48,052 nucleotides of DNA from assembly GCA_016748015.1 (NCBI GenBank), contig JAAOMT010000566.1, positions 403,063-451,114 of the forward strand. Reading direction: 5' to 3'. This stretch comes from Geosiphon pyriformis. Taxonomy: Eukaryota; Glomeromycota; Glomeromycetes; Archaeosporales; Geosiphonaceae. Each line of letters opens with the position of its first letter. Position 1 is the stretch's first letter. Under the pieces are notes generated by a model that saw nothing but the letters and a program-made list of their open reading frames with translations, ran no database searches and was not told where the DNA came from. Shown here piece after piece: positions 1-10,680 of this stretch. A program made the translations under genes and the position numbers.

Positions 1-90
1 AAACATACCAAAGAATTACCGAAAAGGAAAATAGTCATGTTAAATTGATTTTGTTTCAGAATCAAAACCATCATGAGAAAGAAAAAATGT

Positions 91-97
91 TATAAAA
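91..97 (+). promoter_or_regulatory. TATA box of the Kex2-type repeat gene
   Basis: TATAAAA lies about 110 bases upstream of the ATG at 207. The secreted-protein genes at 21554 and 28811 have a TATA element at almost the same distance, and the one at 26487 has it about 90 bases away. Assignment is by motif and spacing only. Confidence 0.55.
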
Positions 98-206
98 AGA
101 GAAGAGGTTCGCCTGTTCAAAATCTCCTCATCCACACTCTAAAACATCAAAAAGAGTCTTTTCTATACATTTATAAAAAATCTCCAAAACACCAAGATTA
201 ATTAAA

Positions 207-1277
207 ATGCCTGCTAAATTTTTTATCACCCAAATTTGCACAGCTATCTTTCTCTTGTCTTCTCTTTCAGCATCTAATGCTGAACCAAATTTTTTCTCTA
301 GCAAGAGAGCTATTGGTAATCAACAAAATGGCCATTGGTCTCAGGGTACTATTAACGGAGGGTTTAACGACAATAGTGGTAGATATGGATATAATTCCAA
401 TTCAATCGGTAACCAACAAAATGGTCAGTGGTCCCAGGGTACTATTAATGGAGGTTTCAACGCAAAGAGAGCTATTGGTAATCAACAAAATGGCCAGTGG
501 TCCAATGGTTTTATTAACGGAGGGTTCAACGACAATAGTGGTAGAAATGGATATAATTCCAATTCAATTGGTAACCAACAAAATGGTCAGTGGTCCCAGG
601 GTACTATTAATGGTGGTTTCAACGCAAAGAGAGCTATTGGTAATCAACAAAATGGCCAGTGGTCCAATGGTGTTATAAACGGAGGGTTCAACGACAATAG
701 TGGTAGATATGGATATAATTCCAATGCAATTGGTAACCAACAAAATGGTCAAAACTCCGCTGGTACTATTAATGGTGGTTTCAATGCAAAGAGAGCTATT
801 GGTAATCAACAAAATGGCCATTGGTCTCAGGGTACTATTAACGGAGGGTTCAACGACAATAGTGGTAGAAATGGATATAATTCCAATTCAATTGGTAACC
901 AACAAAATGGTCAGTGGTCCCAGGGTACTATTAATGGTGGTTTCAATGCAAAGAGAGCTATTGGTAATCAACAAAATGGCCAGTGGTCCAATGGTGTTAT
1001 AAACGGAGGGTTCAACGACAATAGTGGTAGATATGGATATAATTCCAATTCAATCGGTAACCAACAAAATGGTCAAAACTCCGCTGGCACTATTAATGGT
1101 GGTTTCAATGCAAAGAGAGCTATTGGTAATCAACAAAATGGCCAGTGGTCTCAGGGTACTATTAACGGAGGGTTTAACGACAATAGTGGTAGAAATGGAT
1201 ATAATTCCAATGCAATTGGTAACCAACAAAATGGTCAAAACTCTGCTGGTACTATTAATGGTGGTTTCAATGCTTAA
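207..1277 (+). CDS. Secreted Kex2-processed repeat precursor, six 52-residue peptides
   Basis: A 356-residue intronless protein. Residues 1-25 are a signal peptide (hydrophobic core, likely cleavage after SNA), followed by a 7-residue pro-stretch. The rest is six exact 54-residue units, each starting with Lys-Arg (residues 33, 87, 141, 195, 249, 303). Kexin cutting after each Lys-Arg, with dibasic trimming, would release six 52-residue peptides. Each peptide holds two copies of IGNQQNGQWSQGTINGGFN joined by a 12-residue linker DNSGR(Y/N)GYNSN(S/A). There is no cysteine after the signal peptide and the composition is rich in Asn, Gly, Gln and Ser. The architecture matches fungal Kex2-processed proteins such as the Ustilago repellent Rep1, whose peptides form surface fibrils; fibril or signalling function here is inference. 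The protein at 21554 shares the core motif. Confidence 0.85.
   Translation: MPAKFFITQICTAIFLLSSLSASNAEPNFFSSKRAIGNQQNGHWSQGTINGGFNDNSGRYGYNSNSIGNQQNGQWSQGTINGGFNAKRAIGNQQNGQWSNGFINGGFNDNSGRNGYNSNSIGNQQNGQWSQGTINGGFNAKRAIGNQQNGQWSNGVINGGFNDNSGRYGYNSNAIGNQQNGQNSAGTINGGFNAKRAIGNQQNGHWSQGTINGGFNDNSGRNGYNSNSIGNQQNGQWSQGTINGGFNAKRAIGNQQNGQWSNGVINGGFNDNSGRYGYNSNSIGNQQNGQNSAGTINGGFNAKRAIGNQQNGQWSQGTINGGFNDNSGRNGYNSNAIGNQQNGQNSAGTINGGFNA
303..1274 (+). repeat. Six tandem 162-bp coding units
   Basis: Units start at 303, 465, 627, 789, 951 and 1113, all 162 bp and in frame. They are nearly identical at the DNA level, which implies recent expansion or gene conversion. The codon before GGATAT or GGATATAATTCC alternates strictly between Tyr and Asn from unit to unit, so the array may have grown in blocks of two. 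Each unit contains two shorter, about 60-bp, internal repeats. Confidence 0.95.
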
Positions 1278-4255
1278 GTAAGAGTAATATTCCAAGGCAT
1301 CCATTTGATTATCTCGTTGTCAACAACAAAATGTCCTATTTCTGAAAATTTAACTTTAAAGAGTCATTAAAATTACAGAGATAAATATACTAGTCTTTCA
1401 ATCCCTCTTAAAAAGCCACTATATTAGAATTTTCCGATATAAATGTAAATAATTTGAATTATCAATCTTAGCATTAGAGCATCTATTTTATTATTATACG
1501 AATTCACGTTCATGTTGAAACATACAATCAATTCATAATAAAATGTTTTAAATCAGTTATCGAAATCATTCAAATTGAATTGCAATAAAGAGAAGATAAA
1601 CCGCATTAGATCTTTTGTAAAAGCAATTCGTTAAAACTAAGCTTTGTTTTAACTCTTCAGAATTATCTTGCTGTGAAATCAAAAGGCCAGAATAGTCGAT
1701 TGTTAATATTGCTTCTATTCAAAGAAACAAAAGATCAACTTTAATAATGGTGAGTTGTTCAGTCGATTCAGTTGTGTCTTTTCATCCGAATTTCAAAGTC
1801 AGCGTGTTTACACAGAAAATCTGGGAGGTATAAGCCAAAAAATTGAATCTGATTATACAAAGCGGAAACTGTTAACAGAGTGGAAATATCCCTTAAACAT
1901 TTAGGTGGCATCCTAGCTATACCTTGATAGCATTTAACAAAGATTATCTTTATTAATCTGAAGTGCTACTCAAATTGACAATTAATTCACACCATGTGTT
2001 TGATTTACAACCGCTTAGTTTAATTTATTCTAAATAGCAACCAATTTAATGATTAAGTTAATTAAATTAGCAACCAGAATAAAAATTAAGTTAATTAATA
2101 TTATCTAAAGATAAAATGGATAATTATATAAAATAATGGTTAATATATGTAATAATCAATTAAAAATAAGATTTTAATTATAATATTATTCATGTTAAAG
2201 AAAGTAAACCTTTGCAAAATGAAACTATCTATAAGTAACGTTATCTGTAATATGTTTTTAAATTGAAAATAAATAATCTAAAAAAGTCTAAATATATAAA
2301 TTGTTTTTTTTAAGAATTTTATGTTTTTTATATAACAAGTTTTTATTAATAAGTAGACTTTTTAAATGTTTTTCAATATTTTAAAGAACAATAGCATTAT
2401 TGTTATTATGTATTTATTTATGTTAATTTTTATCAATTATTAAAGCTATTATTACAACAAATAATTATTTAGATTATTTTTGATATTTATAATATTTCTT
2501 AAGTTTGATTCTATTAATTAATAATTTAAGTAACTAATAATTTTTAAATTAAATAATAATTATAAACTTTTGTTTATATAATAGTAAAAAAAATAATCAC
2601 TTTAAAAAATATTTTAAAAAATTAAAATTAATTAAAGCTTAATAAACTAATAACCAAATTTGCCAAATAATTAAAAATATTTTTACAAATTGAAATAATA
2701 AACTAACAAATAACAAAGAAAATTTTAATTAAAAGGTAAATGAATGTGTATAAATTCAATATATAAAATTAACTTTATAATTATCTTATTTGCTAATTTT
2801 TAAAAATAAAAAGATAGTTTGTATTGTTTACAAAAAATAATATAGCTAATATAATTTTATGTCTTAATTAATGTTTTTAATGTTTAGTAATTGTTTTATT
2901 CAATAATACTTTTTAAAAACTAGCAGATACAATTTAAGAAAAAATTTTGTAATTTTTTAATCTTATATATTTAGATTGAAAGGTATAAAAAGAATTAAAG
3001 TATTAATTCTTAGATTGTTAGATTTAAAGAATAATTATAAAAATAGAATAATTAAAATATATAATATCAATAATTAATAAATAGTTGAAATAATTATTGT
3101 TAGAAAAAAAAAATTAGAACTGAAATAATATTATTGTTCTTTTTCAAAAAAAAACTTATAAAATAAAAAATTATTAAAAAATAAACAATATTTGTCTAAA
3201 AACATTAGTTAAAACATAAAATTATTGCAGTTGTATTATCTTTGTTAATAACTATAAACTATTTTTCAATTTCAAATTTTTTGAAAAATTAGTAACTATA
3301 ATTTTAACTAATTACATTAATTAAATTACTTATTTATTTAATTTGCTTAGTTAAAAAATTTTTATTTATTTTATTGTTTTGTAATAATTATTAAAAAATA
3401 AATGATTAAAAAACTTAAATTCAAAAACAAAATATTTTACTTAAGATAAATAATTATTTTTTTAATAAAAACATTTAAAACATGTTCAATATTTTTCACA
3501 ATTATATATACAATTATTATTTTTATTTTTATTAATTAATAAGTGCAGCAACTCCAAGCAAAGCTCACACTATAAACAAAATTCTACAAGTCAAGCATTA
3601 CTAACTCTATCAACAATTAATCGCCCAAATAGAAAAAGCATGAACATTAACCAAAATCAAATTATTATTAACAATCAGATCTGTTTTTTGCATTCAGCTC
3701 TTAGCTTGAAATTTGACAACTGAATGTTTATTTTATAGTATACAGTTAAATTCCAGACAAAATTTATAATGCATAAATTAGCTTTGATCACATTCTTAAA
3801 TACTAAAAGTAATTTAGAAATCTAATTTTAAAAACAATTATATAACAAATTAAATTGTATAGAAATTTTATAAAATATTTAATAATATAAAAACAAATTA
3901 AAATAATTTTATTAAAAATTTTCAAAAATTCAAAAATATTATACAAAATTATTATAAATTCTAAATTAATTATCTTAAATTTTACAAAATTTACATAATA
4001 AAAAATTACTAAATTAAATCACCAAAAAAGAAAACTTTTTTTTCTATGTTCTAAATTCTTTAAAGAGTATATTTTTAAAGAAAAAAAGTTTTTGTTTTTT
4101 TTTATTATTTTTTTTCAATATTTTCAACTTAATAATTTTTTTGTTATGAACTTAAAGACTGTTTTAAGTAATAATATGTTTAAGAAAAAGATGTCCAAAG
4201 GAGCTTTTTTTCTCAAAAAAAAAGATCATTCTTAATAATATAAAATACTTAAGTA
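1278..4255. other. Gene-free A+T-rich stretch
   Basis: No coding region is supported. Up to about 2000 the base composition is ordinary for intergenic DNA here, and 1601-1920 is slightly richer in G+C. From about 2000 it is almost pure A and T with frequent stops in all frames. A less A+T-rich patch at 3541-3730 may be the 5' untranslated part of the LINE that follows, but I could not match it to anything. Confidence 0.6.
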
Positions 4256-7200
4256 ATGAAAAAAATATATTATAAATTAGGGTTTGGTCTTAATAATATG
4301 TATTTAAATATAGATAATAAATCTAATAATGGTAAAAACAATCATATCATAAATAGTATTGATAATAAATTTTTTTTGGACTTAGTTACTGCTATTTCCA
4401 AAGCCAAAAAAATGATTATTGATATAAATTGTAGTTTTTTTTTTGGTTCTCTCAAGTTTAATATAGAAAAAAAAGTTGAACCACTTTTATATTCTCTTAA
4501 TATTTCTTTGAAAAAAAAATGAATTGATTTTAAAATTGCAAAAACTCTAGTTAAAATAGTTATTAAAAAATCTTTTGCTTTGAATATTAATTTATTGGCA
4601 GTGAAAACAAATCAGCAATAGTTAAAACTTAAACTATTTGGAAAATTTTTTTAGCAATTAATAATTTTGAAAAAGTCATTATTTTTTTAAAATTTGAAGA
4701 AATTATTAGATTTATGTTTACTTCAAAAAAAAGTATAAAGAAGACTGTATTATTGGCCAAAAAAAAATTCTTATAAACAATAATTTTAAAAGACAAAAAA
4801 TGCATTCAGATTAGACTATAGTTATTAAGAAAATTTTTATAAATATGTTAAAAAAAATGATTATTGTCATAATATTCATGTTTGAATAAATTAAGTCAAT
4901 CCAATTACAATTAATTAGACTATGACAGAAAACTATAATAAAGTTTGCAAAATTAGCTTAAGCAGATTAGTTAACAACAAAATGGTTATTTTTAATTAGA
5001 AAAAATTCAGTATGTATAACAAAAACTATAGAAAATTACAATATATAAATGTTAAGAGATTATTTTAGGTTGTTTTTATTTATCTTGCCTGTAAAAACAA
5101 TTATTTATAATCTTGGTATTTTATTAAAAAGAGTTAGTAAAAAAACTTGTATTATCAATTAATTGCTTAATATTGGCAATAGAGTTTGTTGTATTGTGAT
5201 TGGCTTTAAATCAAAAAAAGAATTGAAGTTAATTTTTTACATAAAACCAATTCTTGGAGATGTAAAACTTTTTTAGACAAGATTGAGTTTAGTTTGTTAT
5301 AAAAAATATGAACATTTTAAACACTTTGTTTTGGAATATAATGTATTAGATATATTTACTTCTTAGTTTTCGAGAGTTTATAAAAAATTTGCTTCAGATA
5401 ATATCTACTTGCAGTTAACAAGATTATATGTTAGAAAAAGTATTTTTATATCTTATTTTGCTGCTTTTAGTAACAAATAATAAGCACAAATAGTCTTATT
5501 TGCTGTTTTTTTTAATGCTATTTATCTTAGTTTTGGTTTTGAATCATTTTTTTTGGTGCTCTACATGTTAATAAAAAATTTTTTGTTGTTTCAATAATGT
5601 GTTCATTGATGTTTGTTTGGTCTCTTTGGAATACTTTTTAAAGTTTTTAATTAATCAAGTATTTAATATTATGCAAAAACTAAGCAATATAAATTTGGTA
5701 TTTTTGGTGTCTACTTCTTAAACTTTTTTCTTATTTGTTTTTGTGCCATTAAACTTAAAATTGGATTTGGACATAGTCTCAAACAACTCATTAATATTAC
5801 TTTTTTTTTAGTCACAAAGGATAAGTTTTCAAATTTGAATTTGAGTAGCTTAAAGCTTTTAATTACCAAAATTGGTGGCTTAAAATTGAAGATGATTGCT
5901 TTTAAGATTTTTGTTAATTTAGTTTTGAAAAAATTGAATCAGTTGTGTTTTGGCTTAGGTTTTTTATTGCTTTTTTTATCTCAATAACTAATTTAATATG
6001 AAAATTTGCTATATGTAATATTTAAAATATTAATATTTCTACTAAGTAAAAAGATGTTATTTGTTAATATATAGATTTAAATAATATGGTTTTTATTATT
6101 ATAGAAACAAAATTAAGATCTGGTATTAGACTGTAGATTGTGAATAAGTTTGATAAAATAAAAATTTTTATATTTGGTTTGAACAAAAGTTTTTTTAATA
6201 CTGAAATAGTGATTATTATAAATAATTCTTTGGCTTAATATATATTAAAAGTGAAAAAAATTCTTAATTAAGTCATTTTAGTATAATTTTTGTTTAAGAG
6301 TAAATTTTTAATTATAATTTTGGGTTTGTATACTAGTGTTTTTGCTAAAACTAGATTTGATTAAGCATTAAAAGTCAATTTTTCATTGCTAAAACAATTA
6401 ATTATAGCATTTTTGTAATATTAGATAGAGATTTTAATAAGAATAATTTAAAAAAAAGTACAAGTTTCAAGTTTTGTTTAGATTTGAGTTTAGTTAACTT
6501 ATTTAGTAGATATTGATTAATCAAGACTCTTACTTAAAGCAATTTTAAGAACATTAAGAAATTTATAGATTTTATTTTTGTAAATTAAACCTAATATTAC
6601 AGTTGCTAATTATAAAATTAATACTGTATTTGATTTTTTTGATATTAATCACAGGACTGTTTTAATTATAATTGATTTAAATAGTCTTTTAGATGTTTAT
6701 TCTAATACTAATTATAGATAAACTAATAAAAATAGATGGAAGTTCAAAATTAAGAATACTAAGATTGTTAAGTAGTTATAGTTTAAAGAATGTTTATTAA
6801 ATAAATTCTTAAATAAAATAGTTGAATTCAATAATGCAAAGAATAATAATGATTTAAATGCAATATAAAAGATTTTAAAAAAGATATTAGTCAGTTCTAC
6901 TGATAAAATGTTTTTAGACTTTGGTTCAGTAATTTTAAATATTTAAGAAACAAGCAATTATCTAAGTTTTTTAAATTAGAACTATTAATAACAAAAATTA
7001 TAAAAAGTTTAAATTTGAATCAGAGTTTAGAAACTAATTGTCTTATTAGTATTTAGACTATTATTAATAAAAAAATAGTCTTTAAGATAAGCATTATAAT
7101 CAATAGTAGTAAAAAGTTAAAAAAAATTCTATGTTATCTGTTAAAAGTCAAAAAAAATATTACAAATTTAAAGTTGTTAAAAATAATTTCATTAGAAAGA

Positions 7201-10200
7201 TAATAGATAAATATATAAAAAAATTTTGTTTTAATAAAAGACAAATAATTAGAAGTATTTTGGAATAACTATTTTAAAAAGTAATACTTGATTATTTAAT
7301 AGTAAATAATCTGATTCTGAAGTCTTGTAAGGTCAAGTTTATGATTGATGTAATTATAAAAAAATAGACAAAAAAATGTATAATACTTAGTATTTGACTT
7401 AATCAATAGTCTAATTAATATATTCTTCTGAACAATATTAATAATAGTATATTCTTGAAAATTATGTGTAATATTAAGTTTGATAAGTTTTTGTAGTTGG
7501 TTAAAAATCTGCTTAATAAAAAACTACTGGCTTTTCTGGTATTTTTAATGAGCTTTAAAAACATAGTAATGTGCAGATTTTAAGAGATTTGTTAGATATT
7601 TTTAATATGTATTTAGTGTCAAATACAGTTTTTATACAATAAAAAAAAGTCTGAATTTCTATGATATTAAAATTATATGATTAAAAAAAAATCTTACTAA
7701 TACTAAGCCAATAACTTTAATTAAAATAGTTTATAAAATTTTGTTTAATATTCTTTTAAATAAGATTTTTTTAGTTTATAGTAAGTTTAATATCTTGTAT
7801 GATAATAATTTTTCAATTTTGAAAGACATATTTATTCAGACTCCAATTTTTGCTGTTGGTTTTATAATTGAGAATATATTAAAAAAAACAGAAAGTTATA
7901 GTTGGTCCTTCAAAACATGTATAAAGTATACAATTCTGTTAAGTAGTATTATTTGCAAAACAGTTTAATTAAAATTAAGATGTGTTCTTATTTTATTAGG
8001 TTTTTTAGAAGTATATATAATGATAAAATTAATTAAATAATAAACTTACAGATAAGTATACTGTTTATAATAATCTGAATTAGAGAGAGATTTTCTTGTT
8101 ACTGCTATAAAAAATCTTTTATAATAATTTGCTTTGTAAAATTAAAAGACATAACAATTTGTTTAACTACAAATTGGATTTAAAGTTTATTATAAGAACT
8201 AATAAGTAAAATCTTAGAGGTAATAAAACATTTTTTTTGACAATTAGAACATTTATGAACAATATAATCTGAATTAAAAATAGCATGTTTACTATTCAAT
8301 ATATCTTGAACATAGCTAGTAAATTTTTTTAAATCAATAATATTTTAATTAACATAAATAAAACAGTTGCTATACTTATTAATTAAAGAATAGAAACTTT
8401 TTATTTGTTAATAAGTAAATTAGATATTTTAATAGCAAAAAAAAGTGATTCTTATAGATACTTAAGCTTTTTTTTGTTTATGAATAGTCTTTTTAACTAA
8501 ATCTTATTAAAACTTATTTGAATGTTAAATTTTTTACAAATCTGGTTTTGAGAAAGACTGTTTTGAACAAGCAATTTTTGTATCTGGTGTTTGTGGTTTT
8601 CTATTTCATAATTGGTTATAGAATGTAATTTAGTTATATATCAATAAGTATATATAAAAAATAAGACAAAATACTGAGAAGAAAATTAAAGTTCAAGACC
8701 AATTTGCTTAAAAACTTTCCTAACAAAGCTATTTTTTATCTTAAGTTATATAATTTCAAGTTATTTGGGCAAATGCAAGCTAAAAATCTGCTGGCTAATT
8801 TGGTTACTTTTGTCAATTTAGGAGAATTCTTAGCAAATTATTTAAATATAGAGCTATAAATTTATAGGCTGTTAGCTAAATACTTTAGTATTCTTCTAAT
8901 TTTCTGGTCATATTGTTAATTAGTCCAATAAATTGTTTTTTAATGAATATAATTAGCACTTTAGTGTTATGTAATTTGTTTTTAGATAATGACTTACTTA
9001 ATATATTTTAAACTGGTAGTAATATTGTTATTACTAATATTTTGGGTTTAGAATGTTACATAGATGTTATAAGATTGTTAAAAAAATTTAGTATTGTTTT
9101 TGCTAACCAACTTTTGAATTATCATAACATATGCTTTACATAAAACACATTTCACAAGTAAAAAAGACTTAATCCTAAAGGTTCTGTTTCTGATAGGTTT
9201 AGTTTGCTTGTCAAGTTTATTGAAAGAAGTGATTTGGTTAACTATAGTGCTTTGACTTTTTATCCTGCATTTGTTGGCCATCTATACAACTTTGATTTTG
9301 TTAAAAAACAATAACTAAGATATAAAGCAAATAAAATAGTTGTTTATATGAATATTTCAGTTAAAAATTTGAATTCTGTGAATATTTATAGTAATATAGC
9401 TGCATATTTTTCAAATATTAATATGAGTATAAAAATAAAAATATATGGCTTGTTTTTTTTAACTTTAAGAAAACTACAGATTATTATACTTGTATTAAAA
9501 TATGTTGTTTTGTCTAACTCAATAGTATTGTTTACAAATGTAAAATATTATTAGATGTTTGTGTCTCAAATAAAAAATGTGTTAATTCTAATTTTTGTAA
9601 TAAATACTGAATAGAAAAAGAATATATTTATTAGGCCATTGTGTCAAAAAACTTGTTAATTAGTTGGAATAAGATCAAAAATTACTTTGGAATTGTTGGT
9701 AATAAATATGTAAACTTTTTTGCCAATATTGCCATTATGTTTGATTTTACAATATTTGTTTAGATACTATGTTATTTTTTTGTTATTAAAAAAAGACTTG
9801 TTTTTGAAAATGTTCATTATTTTATTAGGTATTTGTTTAAGGCTATTAGTTTTGTTAACTAAAAATTCAAATATACTAATAATGTTGTGAATATAATACT
9901 ATACAGTTTTTTTAATATGTATAGGACTTTTAACATTTGATATCTTAATAATTGTGTTCAATTTGGTTTTATTAGCTCTGTTTCTGTAATGCTTTAATTT
10001 TATTTTATAAAGATTTTGTACTATTATTTGTCTATAGTCAAGAAAAAAAGACTATATAATTTAAGTTATTCTAATGTATTATGCATTTGGCTTAAGTTGA
10101 TTAAGAAATTTGATCACATATTTTTATGTATTTATGATAATTGTACTAGAAAAAACCTGATTTTGAGCATTTTTTAAGTATAGACTGATTTGCTAAATAC

Positions 10201-10440
10201 TTGTATTGCTAATTATAAGATAATTTAATTTCTATATAAAGCAAAATTTTTTGGTTGTTTATATATATTGCTTATTAAAAGCTTTGTATTAAAGAAGTGA
10301 GCAGCTAATACAGTGTAATTGTTGGGTCTTAAATCTAATAATAGTAAATTGATTGTTAATTTGGTTTATGGTTTGTTAAAAATTACAAATCTCCTATATG
10401 ATTGCCAAATACAAGACTAAAAGCATATTATAAAAAGCAT
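4256..10440 (+). mobile_element. Decayed LINE (non-LTR retrotransposon): EN, RT, RNase H
   Basis: Read on the plus strand with frame changes, this gives the skeleton of a LINE polyprotein interrupted by dozens of TAA/TAG. Recognisable parts in order: a coiled-coil-like N-terminal part near 5690-5990; an endonuclease-like part near 6100-6680 (VFDFFDINHRTVLI, a decayed D-H pair), then NKNRWKFKIKNT; reverse transcriptase near 7500-7970 (TNTKPITLI, DNNFSILKDIFIQTPIFAVG); a segment at 9070-9290 (KRLNPKGSVSDRF after a Trp-to-stop change); RNase H-like text near 9660-9700 (FGIVGNKYVNFFANIAI); and a C-terminal zinc-binding-like part near 10110. I recognise these blocks from memory as an abundant Glomeromycotina LINE. 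Many differences are CAA or CAG to TAA or TAG, TGG to TAG, and GAC or GAT to AAT, i.e. C-to-T on either strand. Both ends are uncertain; target-site duplications were not found. Confidence 0.8.
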
Positions 10441-10487
10441 AATCTTCTGTTTCATAATAAATTAGTTGTTTTATCTATTTTAAATTA

Positions 10488-10680
10488 TTATCTTTGTGAA
10501 CTTTCAAGATAATTCAAATAATGGTATAAAATCTTCTAAAATATTATGCAATTTCGAAAACCCATCTTCATTCCATTGACCACACCAATTCTTAAGATCT
10601 TGTGTTTAAGCGGCTCCCCAGCGAATCACATGATTCCAAAGATCGACTTCTTCTATTTCCAAGTCATTTTGTCAATTTTG
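10488..10680 (-). pseudogene. BACK-domain fragment of a BTB protein (relic)
   Basis: The minus strand reads DLEIEEVDLWNHVIRWGA, then a stop, then TQDLKNWCGQWNEDGFSKLH and NILEDFIPLFELS followed by TGA. This resembles the BACK-domain stretch of BTB/POZ (often BTB-TLDc) proteins, which are greatly expanded in Rhizophagus: an acidic helix, a Trp-x-x-(V/L)-I-(R/K)-W-G motif, a Trp-containing loop, then a helix ending in IPL(I/F). The internal TAA sits where Gln is usual (CAA to TAA). No BTB domain or TLDc domain is seen around it. The patch stands out because it is far richer in G+C than its surroundings. It is broken and isolated, so non-functional. Confidence 0.6.

Noticed and set aside
303-1274. 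Evenly spaced repeats that could suggest a CRISPR-like array
   Set aside because: The repeats are coding, fill the whole unit without unique spacers, and lie in a eukaryotic signal-peptide gene.
207-1277. Dikaritin-type (ustiloxin-like) ribosomal peptide precursor
   Set aside because: Those also use Kex2 repeats, but cores are short and need neighbouring tailoring enzymes such as UstY-type and tyrosinase genes. The units here are 52 residues and no such enzyme is in the window.
277-1304. Several 80-130 codon open frames on both strands inside the first gene
   Set aside because: They are shadows produced by the tandem repeats in other frames; only the frame with signal peptide and Lys-Arg units is plausible.
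4256-4522. 88-codon open frame taken as a gene
   Set aside because: It lies at the start of the decayed LINE, is Asn/Lys-rich from A+T drift and is followed by the same decayed frame; treated as part of the relic.
9078-9281. 67-codon minus-strand open frame
   Set aside because: The plus strand of the same segment reads as LINE sequence, so this is a shadow.
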